Of a stretch of 64,000 bases of DNA, positions 43,549-51,750 are shown in pieces. This DNA comes from Rhodococcus sp. BP22. Its GTDB lineage: Bacteria > Actinomycetota > Actinomycetes > Mycobacteriales > Mycobacteriaceae. Under the pieces are notes generated by a model. It ran no database searches. It was not told the DNA's origin and saw only the letters and a list, made by a program, of their open reading frames with translations. Every line of letters begins with the position of its first letter. The stretch's first letter is position 1. The translations under genes and the position numbers were made by a program. The stretch lies in NCBI RefSeq assembly GCF_014281965.1, contig NZ_JACFTB010000003.1:62001-126000 (forward strand), given 5' to 3'.

Positions 43549-43574
43549 AGAGTGCTTGCAATAGCAAGCACTCT
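43549..43574. promoter_or_regulatory. Perfect palindrome upstream of the XRE-hbhA operon
   Basis: Arms AGAGTGCTTGC and GCAAGCACTCT (11 bases each, perfect) flank AATA. It lies 42 bases after DUF445 and 60 bases before the XRE gene. It could be an operator for that regulator or a terminator of DUF445; absence of a U-run and its position favour an operator. Confidence 0.55.
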
Positions 43575-43634
43575 TGGGTAAGGTCGGACCTGACGCCGAG
43601 ACCACAAGTTTCGATGCAGGAACGAGTAGCGAAC

Positions 43635-44180
43635 ATGACCCCCAGCAATGATGATCAGACCGACAATCAGGGGATAGTCGCCAAGGTCTCCGAAGCTACG
43701 GAGGTCGTGGCGGAGGCGAGTGATCTTGTCGCCAGTGTCGTGACCACAGCAGCATCGGACATAGGCAGTTACATCCGTTCGCAACGCGAGGCCGCGCAGG
43801 TGTCCATGCGGCAACTCGCGTCGAGGGCGGGGGTGAGCAATCCGTATTTGAGTCAGATCGAACGCGGGCTTCGTAAACCCTCCGCCGACGTGCTCGCGCA
43901 GATCGCCAAGGGTCTGCGCGTGTCCTCGGAAGCTCTATACGTACGGGCCGGGTTCTTGGAAGAGCGTCCACACGGTCCGGTTCGAGACACGCTGCTCGGC
44001 GACACCGAGATCACCGAACGGCAAAAGCACGTGCTGATCGAAATCTACGACTCGTTTCGTCGTGAGAACGAACAAGCGCGTAAGGCGAGCGACGCAACGT
44101 CGATCGAACCGTCGTCGCCGCCCGAACCAGATGTGTCAACAGACCCAGAATCACCCACACAGGAGTCTTCTCATGACTGA
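43635..44180 (+). CDS. XRE-family regulator (Rv0474-like)
   Basis: A 181-aa regulator with an acidic N-terminal segment, a helix-turn-helix (IGSYIRSQREAAQVSMRQL then ASRAGVSNPYLSQIERGLRK, about residues 49-87), PSADVLAQIAKGLRVSSEAL and an acidic Ser/Pro-rich tail. This is the Rv0474 family, always next to hbhA in mycobacteria. ATG 43635 is preferred; ATG 43614 adds seven residues and is also possible. Its last eight bases overlap the start of the hbhA-like gene. Confidence 0.88.
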   Translation: MTPSNDDQTDNQGIVAKVSEATEVVAEASDLVASVVTTAASDIGSYIRSQREAAQVSMRQLASRAGVSNPYLSQIERGLRKPSADVLAQIAKGLRVSSEALYVRAGFLEERPHGPVRDTLLGDTEITERQKHVLIEIYDSFRRENEQARKASDATSIEPSSPPEPDVSTDPESPTQESSHD

Positions 44181-44970
44181 TCCCAAAAACTTCGATATCC
44201 AGACCCCGCTTTACGCCGCAGTCGGCGCAGGCGACGCAGTTGTCCAGGCCGTCGCCGACGTCGTAGCGCAGGTTCGTTCACGCGCCGAGTCCCGCAGTAC
44301 CGAGGTCACCGAGCGTGTCGATACCGCCCGGGCCCGGATTGCCGACCTGTCCGAAGATGTGACCGAGGGCGTAGAGGGTCTTCGTGAGCGCCTCGCCAAG
44401 TTGCCCGCCGAACTCCCTGACGAAATCGCCGACCTGCGTGAGCGTTTCACCCAGGACGAGCTGCGCAAGGTGGCCGAGGCATACCTGAAGGTCGCATCGG
44501 ATCTTTACACCTCTCTCGCCGAGCGCGGCGAAGAGGCCGTCGAGCGCATCCGTCGCACACCGGCTGTCGAAGAAGGCCTCGATCGTGCGAACGCCGCAGC
44601 CAACGACGTCGTCGATCTCACCGAGCAAGCTCTGGGAACCGTTGCTTCGCAGACGCGCGCTGTCGGCGAACGCGCAGCTGCACTCGCAGGCATTGCGTCG
44701 GACAAGGTCCGCGAAACCGCGGACGAACTGGCCGACGAGATCGACGAGGCCGGTGACAACGCCAAGGAAGCTGCCACCGATGCCTCGCAGAAGGTCAGCG
44801 GAACCGCTGGCAAGGTCGAGTCCAAGACTCGCGGCAACGTGGATGCTCCATTGAAGAAGGCGGCTCCGGCGAAGAAGGCAGAGTCTGCCTCGACTCCCAC
44901 GCCTGCTACCGCAGCCAAGCAGACCGCAGCGCCCGCCAAGAAGGCGCCTGCAAAGAAGTCCACTAGCTGA
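44173..44970 (+). CDS. hbhA: Heparin-binding haemagglutinin-like protein
   Basis: A 265-aa protein homologous to mycobacterial HbhA (Rv0475). It begins MTDPKNFDIQTPLYAAVGAG, continues with a long alpha-helical, coiled-coil-like charged region (RSRAESRSTEVTERVDTARA...), and ends in a Lys/Ala/Pro-rich tail (KKAAPAKKAESAS, PAKKAPAKKSTS) like the heparin-binding repeats. There is no signal peptide. In mycobacteria HbhA is a surface adhesin and also linked to lipid inclusions. A strong ribosome site AGGAG precedes ATG 44173. A CCCCC/GGGGG hairpin with short T-run just after the stop may attenuate reading into the next gene. Confidence 0.92.
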   Translation: MTDPKNFDIQTPLYAAVGAGDAVVQAVADVVAQVRSRAESRSTEVTERVDTARARIADLSEDVTEGVEGLRERLAKLPAELPDEIADLRERFTQDELRKVAEAYLKVASDLYTSLAERGEEAVERIRRTPAVEEGLDRANAAANDVVDLTEQALGTVASQTRAVGERAAALAGIASDKVRETADELADEIDEAGDNAKEAATDASQKVSGTAGKVESKTRGNVDAPLKKAAPAKKAESASTPTPATAAKQTAAPAKKAPAKKSTS

Positions 44971-45025
44971 CTTTCAACGCTGAACTCCCCCTGCATCGAG
45001 CGGTGTGGGGGGCGTTTTGCGTAGT

Positions 45026-45328
45026 ATGGGTCTCGTGTTAGCCGTCGACAGTCTCACTTCGTGGATCCTTCTCATCCTTCGCTTCATCGCGCTGGGCGGT
45101 GCTGCCTACGCGGTATTCCACGCTGTCAGGCAGCGGCCCGACGCCTTCACTGCGGTGGACAAGCTGACCAAGCCTGTGTGGCTCGCCATCCTGATCGTGG
45201 CGTTGCTGGTCATCTTCGTTTTCGGAGCCATCAACTTCATCGGCCTGATCGGTGTGGTCGCGGTGTGCGTCTACCTGATCGACGTGCGGCCGAAGGTGGA
45301 CAGCATTCAGCGCGGACCGCGCTGGTAG
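45026..45328 (+). CDS. DUF2516 membrane protein (Rv0476-like)
   Basis: A 100-aa protein with two hydrophobic segments (SLTSWILLILRFIALGGAAY and VWLAILIVALLVIFVFGAIN) joined by the conserved cytosolic motif RQRPDAFTAVDKLTKPVW, and a C-terminal YLIDVRPKVDSIQ. This is the DUF2516/Rv0476 family found directly after hbhA. ATG 45026 is preferred over GTG 45005, which lies in the hairpin after hbhA. Confidence 0.9.
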   Translation: MGLVLAVDSLTSWILLILRFIALGGAAYAVFHAVRQRPDAFTAVDKLTKPVWLAILIVALLVIFVFGAINFIGLIGVVAVCVYLIDVRPKVDSIQRGPRW

Positions 45329-45462
45329 CTGCACCACGGCGTTGCTGCAGCGGCCGGGCCGTTGGCGCACGCGTGTGACCCGTACAGATCCGTTACGACG
45401 CTCGAGCTCTCGGCTGCGTCGTACCGGTCAGTCCTGTCACCAATATCGAAGGAGTTCGGTTC

Positions 45463-46488
45463 GTGGTTTCACGTAGAGCTGTAGAAGGTTCCATCCTCGG
45501 CATCGGAGGATTGGCTGCCGCGGCAGGAATCGGTGTCTACCTCGTGCGGCGACGGGCTCGCACTTCGATCACAAGGACCACCGATACTGCCCCGGACGCG
45601 TTACTGCGGACGCCGACATTCGTCCCCCGCATCGTCCCTGTCGTCACCGATGACGGCGCAGAACTTCACGTGCGCGTGTACGGCGACCCGGATGGTCCAC
45701 CGATCGTGTTCAGTCACGGGTGGACATGTTCGGCGGACTACTGGATCCCGCAGATCAACGCGTTCGCGGAGAACTACTCGGTCATCGTTTACGACCAACG
45801 CGGCCACGGTCGCAGCGACGTCGGCACCAGGTTGCTCGGACCAGACGTCCTGGCCGACGACCTCGCGGACGTCCTGGCCGCCACCGTCACCGAGGACAAC
45901 AAAGCCGTTCTGGTCGGGCACAGTATGGGCGGGATGTCGGTTATGGCGTGGGCCGGCCGCTACCCGAAACAGGTCGACCGACTTGTCAGCGCGGTACTGC
46001 TCGCAAGCACGGCCACCGACAGCCTCGTTCGCGAGACGACGGTCATTCCACTTCCGGAGCGTTTTCGTCGAATCCCGTTGCCACTTTCGCGCGTCGTACT
46101 CGGGTCGGCGGTGCCACTTAGGCCGTCACTGGTGATGCGACAGGCCATCAAGTACGTCTCGATGGCCCCCGGGGCGACACCTGCCGAGGTCGCGTTCTGC
46201 GAAAAGATCGTGCTCGAGTGCCAACCTCGGACGCGCGGCATCTGGGGAGCTGCGCTGACCGAACTCGATATTCACGAGGCTTTGGCCAACATGAGCGTGC
46301 CGACGAGTGTGCTGGTCGGTAGCGCGGATCGGCTGACTCCACCGGTGCAAGCGCGCAAGCTTGCGCAGGCGTTGGAGAGCCACGATCACCTCAGCAGGCT
46401 GATCGAGATACCGCGGATCGGGCATATGAGCTCCGTCGAGGCGATCGACGAGTTCAACGAAGAGGTATTGCGCCTGCGGCTTCTCTGA
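45463..46488 (+). CDS. Membrane-anchored alpha/beta hydrolase
   Basis: A 341-aa alpha/beta-hydrolase with an N-terminal membrane or signal-anchor segment (SILGIGGLAAAAGIGVYLV) followed by RRRA. The fold shows VFSHGWTCSADYW (oxyanion), GHSMGGM (Ser), VGSADRLTPP (Asp) and RIGHMSSVEA (His). A ribosome site AAGGAG at about 45450 supports GTG 45463. A lipase or esterase of the cell envelope is plausible; substrate unknown. It is convergent with purU. Confidence 0.87.
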   Translation: MVSRRAVEGSILGIGGLAAAAGIGVYLVRRRARTSITRTTDTAPDALLRTPTFVPRIVPVVTDDGAELHVRVYGDPDGPPIVFSHGWTCSADYWIPQINAFAENYSVIVYDQRGHGRSDVGTRLLGPDVLADDLADVLAATVTEDNKAVLVGHSMGGMSVMAWAGRYPKQVDRLVSAVLLASTATDSLVRETTVIPLPERFRRIPLPLSRVVLGSAVPLRPSLVMRQAIKYVSMAPGATPAEVAFCEKIVLECQPRTRGIWGAALTELDIHEALANMSVPTSVLVGSADRLTPPVQARKLAQALESHDHLSRLIEIPRIGHMSSVEAIDEFNEEVLRLRLL

Positions 46489-46500
46489 TGACTCTGGGCC

Positions 46501-47388
46501 TCAGCTGAAGACGACGGTCTTCTTGCCGTGAACGAGGACTCGGTCCTCGAGGTGCCAGCGCAGTCCGCGGGACAGAACCAGTTTTTCGATGTCGCGGCCT
46601 TGCCGGACCATGTCCGCGACTTCGTCGGAGTGGTCGACGCGGATGACGTCCTGCTCCAGGATCGGGCCCGCGTCGAGTTCGGCGGTCACGTAGTGGCAGG
46701 TTGCCCCGATCAGCTTCACTCCGCGGGCGAATGCCTGGTGATACGGACGCGCACCGACGAACGACGGCAGGAAGCTGTGATGGATGTTGAGGGCACGGCC
46801 CGACCAATGAGCGCACAGTTCCTCGGGTAGTACCTGCATGAACCGGGCGAGTACGACGGCATGTGGATCGTACGAGTCGACGAGGTCACGGACTTCGTCG
46901 AAAGCAGGGCCGCGCTCAGCGGGGTCCTTGGCGAATTCGACGTGGTGAAACCGAACGCCGTGCGCGGTCGCAACCGACTCGAGAGACTTGTGATTGCCGA
47001 TCACTGCGGAGATCTCGGCGGGCAGCTCGCCGCCGGCGGCGCGCCCCAGCAGGTCGTGCAGGCAGTGCGCTTCCTTGCTGACCAGAATGACCACACGCTT
47101 GCGTTCGCCCGAATCGTGAAGTGTCCATTCGGTTTCCGGGCCGATCTCGGCCGCGACGGCTTCGAAGCGAGCCCGTAATTCGTCGATGCTCATATCGACC
47201 GAAGACGCACGGACTGCTTGCCGAGTGAAGAACCAGTCGGTGTCGGGATCAGCGTGGTACGCGGCCTCGACGATCCAGCCACCGACGTCGGCGAGGAATG
47301 TCGAGATCTTGGCGACGATGCCCGTGCGGTCGGGGCATCCGAGTGACAGGACGTAGCGACGATCGTCGGCGACAGCAGCGGAGCTCAT
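46501..47388 (-). CDS. purU: Formyltetrahydrofolate deformylase
   Basis: Hydrolyses 10-formyl-tetrahydrofolate to formate and tetrahydrofolate, supplying formate for PurT and balancing one-carbon pools. The 295-aa protein has an N-terminal ACT domain ([20 protein letters not shown]) and a C-terminal formyl-hydrolase domain with [20 protein letters not shown] and [15 protein letters not shown], which carry the catalytic Asn-His-Asp. ATG 47386-47388 gives the standard length. It is divergent from deoC. Confidence 0.97.
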   Translation of the reverse strand: MSSAAVADDRRYVLSLGCPDRTGIVAKISTFLADVGGWIVEAAYHADPDTDWFFTRQAVRASSVDMSIDELRARFEAVAAEIGPETEWTLHDSGERKRVVILVSKEAHCLHDLLGRAAGGELPAEISAVIGNHKSLESVATAHGVRFHHVEFAKDPAERGPAFDEVRDLVDSYDPHAVVLARFMQVLPEELCAHWSGRALNIHHSFLPSFVGARPYHQAFARGVKLIGATCHYVTAELDAGPILEQDVIRVDHSDEVADMVRQGRDIEKLVLSRGLRWHLEDRVLVHGKKTVVFS

Positions 47389-47547
47389 TTCTCGATTGTC
47401 TCAGGTGGTCCGGACAGTAGTGTCCACCAGTGTGCGCGCAGCGCACGAGTCGATGCCGAGGCTGGTCAGTACCTTCCAAAAGCCGCTGGGGAGCGTTCGT
47501 CCCAAGCGAGTCCTCCTCGGCCGTCGGGCTGTGGTTGGCTTGCCTCC

Positions 47548-48198
47548 ATGTCTCTCACCCGCGCCGAACTGGCCCGCATGGTCGACCACACGCTGCTCAA
47601 ACCGGAAGCCACCCGCGCAGACGTGGAGGCGCTGATCGTCGAGGGCCGCGCTCTCGGAGTGCTCGCGGTCTGCGTCTCACCGTCGATGCTGCCCATCCAC
47701 GCTGAGGGACTGGTGACCGCCGTCGTGGCCGGATTTCCGTCCGGCAAGCATCATTCCCTCGTCAAGGGGGCGGAAGCGCGACTGGCAGTCGATCAGGGTG
47801 CCCGCGAAATCGACATGGTGATCGACATAGGTGCAGCGGTCGAGGGGGATTACAACGCGGTGCTCGCCGACATCCTGACGGTTCGTGAAGCCATCGGCCC
47901 GTCGGCGATCCTGAAGGTCATCATCGAATCGGCCGCACTGTCCGAGGAAGCGATCGTCGAAACCTGTGTGGCGGCGGAGAGGGCGGGCGCCAATTTCGTC
48001 AAGACGTCCACCGGCTTCCATCCCGCCGGAGGCGCGAGTGTCGAGGCAGTGAAGTTGATGGCAGCCACCGTCGGGGGCAGGCTCGGGGTGAAAGCCAGCG
48101 GCGGTATCCGGACGACCGAGGCGGCGCTGGCCATGGTCGAAGCAGGTGCAACGCGATTGGGTCTGTCCGGGACGCGAGCAGTACTGGACGGTCTCTGA
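47548..48198 (+). CDS. deoC: Deoxyribose-phosphate aldolase
   Basis: Cleaves 2-deoxyribose 5-phosphate to glyceraldehyde 3-phosphate and acetaldehyde in deoxynucleoside breakdown. The 216-aa TIM barrel has the Schiff-base lysine K152 in FVKTSTGFH and the second lysine in [20 protein letters not shown] at the N-terminus is the family signature. It belongs to the hbhA-deoC backbone (Rv0478). A hairpin follows. Confidence 0.97.
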   Translation: MSLTRAELARMVDHTLLKPEATRADVEALIVEGRALGVLAVCVSPSMLPIHAEGLVTAVVAGFPSGKHHSLVKGAEARLAVDQGAREIDMVIDIGAAVEGDYNAVLADILTVREAIGPSAILKVIIESAALSEEAIVETCVAAERAGANFVKTSTGFHPAGGASVEAVKLMAATVGGRLGVKASGGIRTTEAALAMVEAGATRLGLSGTRAVLDGL

Positions 48199-48208
48199 GT
48201 CTGCCCCA

Positions 48209-48242
48209 CGCCTTGTGCGTACCCTCCGGCACGCACAAGGCG
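48209..48242. terminator. Hairpin between deoC and DUF2993 gene
   Basis: A perfect 12-base stem (CGCCTTGTGCGT, 48209-48220, with 48231-48242) with a 10-base loop sits between two convergent genes and can serve both directions. Confidence 0.8.
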
Positions 48243-48249
48243 CGCCAGG

Positions 48250-48984
48250 TCAGGCGATCAGGGAGCAGCCCTCGGGCGTCTGCTGGGTCTGGTCCGCCGA
48301 AACCGGAGGGAGGGTGTACTGATCTCCCTGCAAGGTGAGTTCGATGCCTGAGTCGGTGACGGTCAGTGAGGTCGGTGCCATGTCGAGCGGGTACTGCTGC
48401 AAGCTGTCCGACAGAACCCCGACGATGCTGTCCACCAGATCGGTTGGGATTCCAAGTCCCAGAATCGACGCGCCGACGGTCTGGACATCCACGCTGCCGC
48501 CTGCGACGACCGGCTTGACGGTCAGCTCTGCGAGTCCGCCGACTGCGAAGGACAACGTGCCCGCACTTGCGTCGCTCGTCACGCCGGTGACTAGTGCGCC
48601 GATGCCTTGCGACTGCAGCGTCGACGCGATGCCTGCCGTGGACCAGTCGATGTCCGCGCTCGACGAGCCGATCGTGCCGTTGCTGTCCGCGCTCTGCTGA
48701 AAGTTCACGTCGTTGACCTCGGCGTGCACTGTCATGCCTTCGGCGGGCCCGAACCGTGCGTCGTTGCTGTCCAGGGTCACCGAGGAGACCTGCTTGTCGA
48801 TCAGCGAGATCAGTATCGGCTTCCAACCGAGGCCGACGTCGACCTGACTGCCGATTTCACTTTCGAGCTGGCCTGCCAGGCAAGACTTGATCTGCTGACG
48901 GAAGAACAGTTCTCCGCCGAGCAGCGCCGCGACCACCAGGACGGCAACGAGCACCAAGATCAAGGGAGTTTTGCTTCGTGTCAT
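48250..48984 (-). CDS. DUF2993 (LmeA-type) envelope protein
   Basis: A 244-aa protein with a single N-terminal membrane segment (TPLILVLVAVLVVAALLGGE) and a long extracytoplasmic domain with the DUF2993 pattern, including FRQQIKSCLAGQLESEIGSQ and VDVQTVGASILGLGIPT. Members such as mycobacterial LmeA influence lipoglycan assembly; this one matches Rv0479c by position. ATG 48982-48984 is chosen because the preceding in-frame residues are polar and unrelated. Confidence 0.85.
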   Translation of the reverse strand: MTRSKTPLILVLVAVLVVAALLGGELFFRQQIKSCLAGQLESEIGSQVDVGLGWKPILISLIDKQVSSVTLDSNDARFGPAEGMTVHAEVNDVNFQQSADSNGTIGSSSADIDWSTAGIASTLQSQGIGALVTGVTSDASAGTLSFAVGGLAELTVKPVVAGGSVDVQTVGASILGLGIPTDLVDSIVGVLSDSLQQYPLDMAPTSLTVTDSGIELTLQGDQYTLPPVSADQTQQTPEGCSLIA

Positions 48985-49127
48985 TCGGAGCAGTCTTCCC
49001 GAAGAATCTGAAAGAGCTCTGTGAATCTGGCCGATGCGGCGAGTCGGAGGGTATGGAAGTGAAACGTCGACGCAATCCGCGCCGCGTTTTTGTGACCTGC
49101 AACACACCTTCACGTACTGTCTAATGC

Positions 49128-49715
49128 ATGAGCACGATAGAAGGAAGCGACGCCGAACTCCGTCGTCTCGCGGCGAGTCAGGACGGATATTTCACCACCG
49201 AACAGGCAGAAGGTCTCGGGTTCGGTCGCTCGGCGCTCCACGCCAATTTCGTCGCCGGTGATTGGATGCGAGTCGAGCGCAACCTCTGTCGACTCAGCGA
49301 TTGGCCGCGCAGCGACCTCGAACAGTTCGCAATGTGGTGCGCGTGGTTCGGCGGCGACGCCGTCATCTCGCATCAGAGCGCGGCGGAACTACACGGATTC
49401 GGTCACCTGCATCCGCAGTTCGTACACGTATCCGCGTTCACCGATCTTCGTCTCACCGACACCCGCCTCGCCGTTCATCGGCTCCAGCTCGCACCGCACG
49501 ACTTCGAGTCGACGGGCACCTTTCGGCTCACGACGCCGATCCGCACGGTCCTCGACCTCGCGGGAGGCGGAATCTCCCAGATAACCCTCGACGAGGTCGT
49601 CGGTGACGCTGTTGCCATCGGTCGCGTCGACGCAGGAGCGTTGTATCAGGAAGCTACTGCTGGATCCGACCGCGTCTCCGAGCGCATCGAATTGGCTCTC
49701 TCCGCCTGTATCTAG
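49128..49715 (+). CDS. AbiEi-like winged-helix protein (no partner toxin seen)
   Basis: A 195-aa protein with an N-terminal region RRLAASQDGYFTTEQAEGLG and DWMRVERNLCRLSDWP, typical of the AbiEi antitoxin/transcriptional-regulator fold, followed by the AVISHQSAAELHGF motif. AbiEi normally precedes the AbiEii nucleotidyltransferase toxin, but no such gene follows here. Many actinobacterial orphans of this kind exist, so a toxin-antitoxin role is not implied. Its stop lies in a 14-base tandem duplication. Confidence 0.8.
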   Translation: MSTIEGSDAELRRLAASQDGYFTTEQAEGLGFGRSALHANFVAGDWMRVERNLCRLSDWPRSDLEQFAMWCAWFGGDAVISHQSAAELHGFGHLHPQFVHVSAFTDLRLTDTRLAVHRLQLAPHDFESTGTFRLTTPIRTVLDLAGGGISQITLDEVVGDAVAIGRVDAGALYQEATAGSDRVSERIELALSACI

Positions 49716-49730
49716 GCGCCTGTATCTAGG
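49703..49730. repeat. 14-base tandem duplication at a convergent stop-codon junction
   Basis: CGCCTGTATCTAGG occurs twice in direct succession (49703-49716 and 49717-49730). The CTAG palindrome gives stops on both strands: copy 1 ends the AbiEi-like gene and copy 2 ends the methyltransferase-like gene. Confidence 0.95.
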
Positions 49731-50634
49731 CGTTGGGCCGCACGAGGTCCCATGGCACAGTCAGAACGTTGTCCCGCATCCGTCGACGAGGAAGCACCGT
49801 CGGCACTCCGTTGCCTGCCAACTGTCTCAGCGCGGCGTGCCACCGCACCCGAGGGCCGAACGGTGCCAACGGCGCTGCCGTCGACCAGGCGCGGTCTGCG
49901 GCCTGTAATAGTCGGTGAATGGGTTCGCCTGGGATATTGCGGTGAATGAGCACTTTGGGTAACCGTTCGGCGATATCCGAGGGCATGGCCACGGTGAACG
50001 GATCCCATGCCAGGGTCAGCGAGATCGGTCCGTGAGCGTCTAGCAGGACCCATGCACAGCGTCGACCCAGCTCGTCGCAGGTGCCGTCGACGAGCAGTCC
50101 TCCGGGCGCGAGTCCGGACAGAATGCGCGACCAGGCTTCGGGCACAGCTTCTTCGGGATACTGCCGAAGCACGTTGAATGCACGAACGAGGTTCGGGCGG
50201 AGTCCTGCCATTTCGAAGCCGCCGCGGGCGAAATTCACACCCTCGACCGAGTCCACCACGCGTGCGGGGTCGATTTCGAGTCCGGTGACGCGCAGGTCGG
50301 GCCGGATCGTGCGTAGCCGACGGGCCATCTCCAGAGTGGTGTCCGGTCGCGCTCCGTAGCCGAGATCGACGACGAGCGGATCGGGTGCCTCGATGAGCGT
50401 GTGTCGCACGGCCACACTGTGGGTGAGCCACCGATCGCTGCGACGAAGTCGGTTGATTCCGGTAGTGCCTCTGGTTATGACGCCTTCAGGAGTGGAGCCT
50501 GCGGAACGACCATGAAAAGCAGGAGTGGAGCTTGCGGAACGACCAGAGTGGGCAGGAGTGGAGCCTGCGGAACGACCAGGAAAAGCAGGAGTGGAGCCTG
50601 CGGAGCGGCTGGGGTGGTCAGGAGTTCTGCGCAA
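49726..50634 (-). CDS. SAM-dependent methyltransferase-like protein with repetitive N-terminus
   Basis: The core has the class I methyltransferase motifs VVDLGYGARPD (motif I) and TGLEIDPARV (motif II). The preceding conserved part is RGTTGINRLRRSDRW. From TTG 50632-50634 the frame first reads through four 11-residue repeats of the type RSAGSTPAFPG, encoded by a 33-base DNA repeat. At the position where homologues would be expected to start (before TRGTTG) the codon is ATA (50476-50478), so the true start is uncertain: TTG with the repeats, or a non-standard codon. The TTG overlaps the DUF2505 gene by 17 bases. Confidence 0.7.
   Translation of the reverse strand: MRRTPDHPSRSAGSTPAFPGRSAGSTPAHSGRSASSTPAFHGRSAGSTPEGVITRGTTGINRLRRSDRWLTHSVAVRHTLIEAPDPLVVDLGYGARPDTTLEMARRLRTIRPDLRVTGLEIDPARVVDSVEGVNFARGGFEMAGLRPNLVRAFNVLRQYPEEAVPEAWSRILSGLAPGGLLVDGTCDELGRRCAWVLLDAHGPISLTLAWDPFTVAMPSDIAERLPKVLIHRNIPGEPIHRLLQAADRAWSTAAPLAPFGPRVRWHAALRQLAGNGVPTVLPRRRMRDNVLTVPWDLVRPNA
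50487..50629. repeat. 33-base tandem repeat array
   Basis: Four units beginning at 50487, 50520, 50553 and 50586 each start CAGGAGTGGAGC; a fifth partial unit begins at 50619 within the 3' end of the DUF2505 gene (its stop overlaps the unit). Units 1-3 share nearly the full sequence; unit 4 diverges in its second half. In the minus-strand frame each unit codes for an 11-residue repeat. Confidence 0.9.
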
Positions 50635-51121
50635 GCCAGTCGGCTGTCACTTCGCCTTCACCGCGCCACAGGTCGATGAGGTTGACCAGCATGAGCTGCT
50701 CGAGTTTGCTACCGATGAACGGCAGGAAGACTTTGGCTTCCGAGGAGGTTCGAAGGGTCGATCCGGCTTCGGTCGCGAACAGTGAGGTGGAACCTTTCAG
50801 GCTGCCGGGGCCGGCCGGGATGGAGGCATCGTATTTGCCCGAAGTCGTTTCGCCGAATGGGTCGAAGTGCACGTTCCGGGTGATGATCATGTCCTTTTTG
50901 AGGACCGTCTGCGCGATGTCCGGCAGTTCGGTCCGCGGAATGATGTGGTGCATCACGATGTCGATTCCGTCGTCTCCGACCTCGAAACTTTTCAGCTCGT
51001 TGTGGGAGTACTTCTTCATCTCCTCGATACGGGCGTCCCAGTGATCGCGGCTGGACAACGCGGCGTACACCTGCTCGGTGGAGTGGGTGAACCGGGCTGA
51101 GTAGTTCATGCGGCGAGCCAT
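50618..51121 (-). CDS. DUF2505 protein, paralogue 2
   Basis: A 167-aa member of the DUF2505 (START-like) family: NYSARFTHSTEQVYAALSS, IIPRTELPDIAQTVL, VHFDPFGE and a C-terminal MLVNLIDLWRGEGEVTADWL. It is closest to the Rv0481c position in the mycobacterial backbone. A second copy lies 65 bases upstream. The stop is embedded in the partial fifth unit of the 33-base repeat. ATG 51119-51121 or the Met five residues in are both possible starts. Confidence 0.85.
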   Translation of the reverse strand: MARRMNYSARFTHSTEQVYAALSSRDHWDARIEEMKKYSHNELKSFEVGDDGIDIVMHHIIPRTELPDIAQTVLKKDMIITRNVHFDPFGETTSGKYDASIPAGPGSLKGSTSLFATEAGSTLRTSSEAKVFLPFIGSKLEQLMLVNLIDLWRGEGEVTADWLAQNS

Positions 51122-51186
51122 AGTGCAACAGGGTACCGGCTTCGTCGGCGGGCCTGGCCAGGGTGCCTACCCGCCGGTATAACCGG

Positions 51187-51693
51187 TCAGCTCAGATTTT
51201 TCGCGATCCATTCCGCTGTGAATCCGTGCTCGTCGTCGATGAGCGAGAGGACCTGCTCGCTGATCATGGCTTCGATCTTGCCGCCGAAGATCGGCACCTT
51301 TACTTCCGTGGTGCCGGACAACGACATGGTCGACGCTTCGGCGTTTCCTTCGAGCAGCGTGGTTCCGGAGACCGCGGCGGGAGCTCCCTCGACTGTGGCA
51401 CCGAACTTGCCCTCGGCGCGGTTTCCACCGATCGGGCCCCAGGACTCGGTGCGCTCGATGACGAGCGGGCCCTTCTTGAATGCGGTGACGGCAGCGGGCA
51501 GTTCTTCTTCCGGGATGGATTGGGACATGACGACGCTGATCGTCCCGTTAATTGCATGCACGCTGACCAGGCGTGCGCTGGGACCGCCGATCTCCTCGAT
51601 GCGGTCCTTCCAGTACTGCTCGGACACGAGCGCGGCGTGCACCTTGTCGACGGGTGCGGGAACGGACGCGCTGTGCGCGATGGGGCGAGGCAT
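51187..51693 (-). CDS. DUF2505 protein, paralogue 1
   Basis: A 168-aa DUF2505 protein: IAHSASVPAPVDKVHAALVS, SQSIPEEELPAAVTAF, SWGPIGGNRAEGKF and a C-terminal ISEQVLSLIDDEHGFTAEWI. It shares architecture with the following paralogue, suggesting an old tandem duplication. The start is divergent from murB with 57 bases between them. Function of the family is unknown; a hydrophobic-ligand-binding START-like fold is generally predicted. Confidence 0.85.
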   Translation of the reverse strand: MPRPIAHSASVPAPVDKVHAALVSEQYWKDRIEEIGGPSARLVSVHAINGTISVVMSQSIPEEELPAAVTAFKKGPLVIERTESWGPIGGNRAEGKFGATVEGAPAAVSGTTLLEGNAEASTMSLSGTTEVKVPIFGGKIEAMISEQVLSLIDDEHGFTAEWIAKNLS

Positions 51694-51750
51694 ACGCGGA
51701 GGTTACCGGGTGGCTCGGAGGACTATGTGAGACCGGTACCCTGGGTTCCC

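Noticed and set aside
43549-43574. CIRCE element (HrcA operator)
   Set aside because: CIRCE has GCACTC on the left and GAGTGC on the right with a nine-base spacer. Here the halves are in the opposite order with a four-base spacer, and no heat-shock gene follows.
50487-50629. CRISPR-like array
   Set aside because: The 33-base units are contiguous with no unique spacers, keep an open reading frame and have no cas genes nearby; this is a coding tandem repeat.
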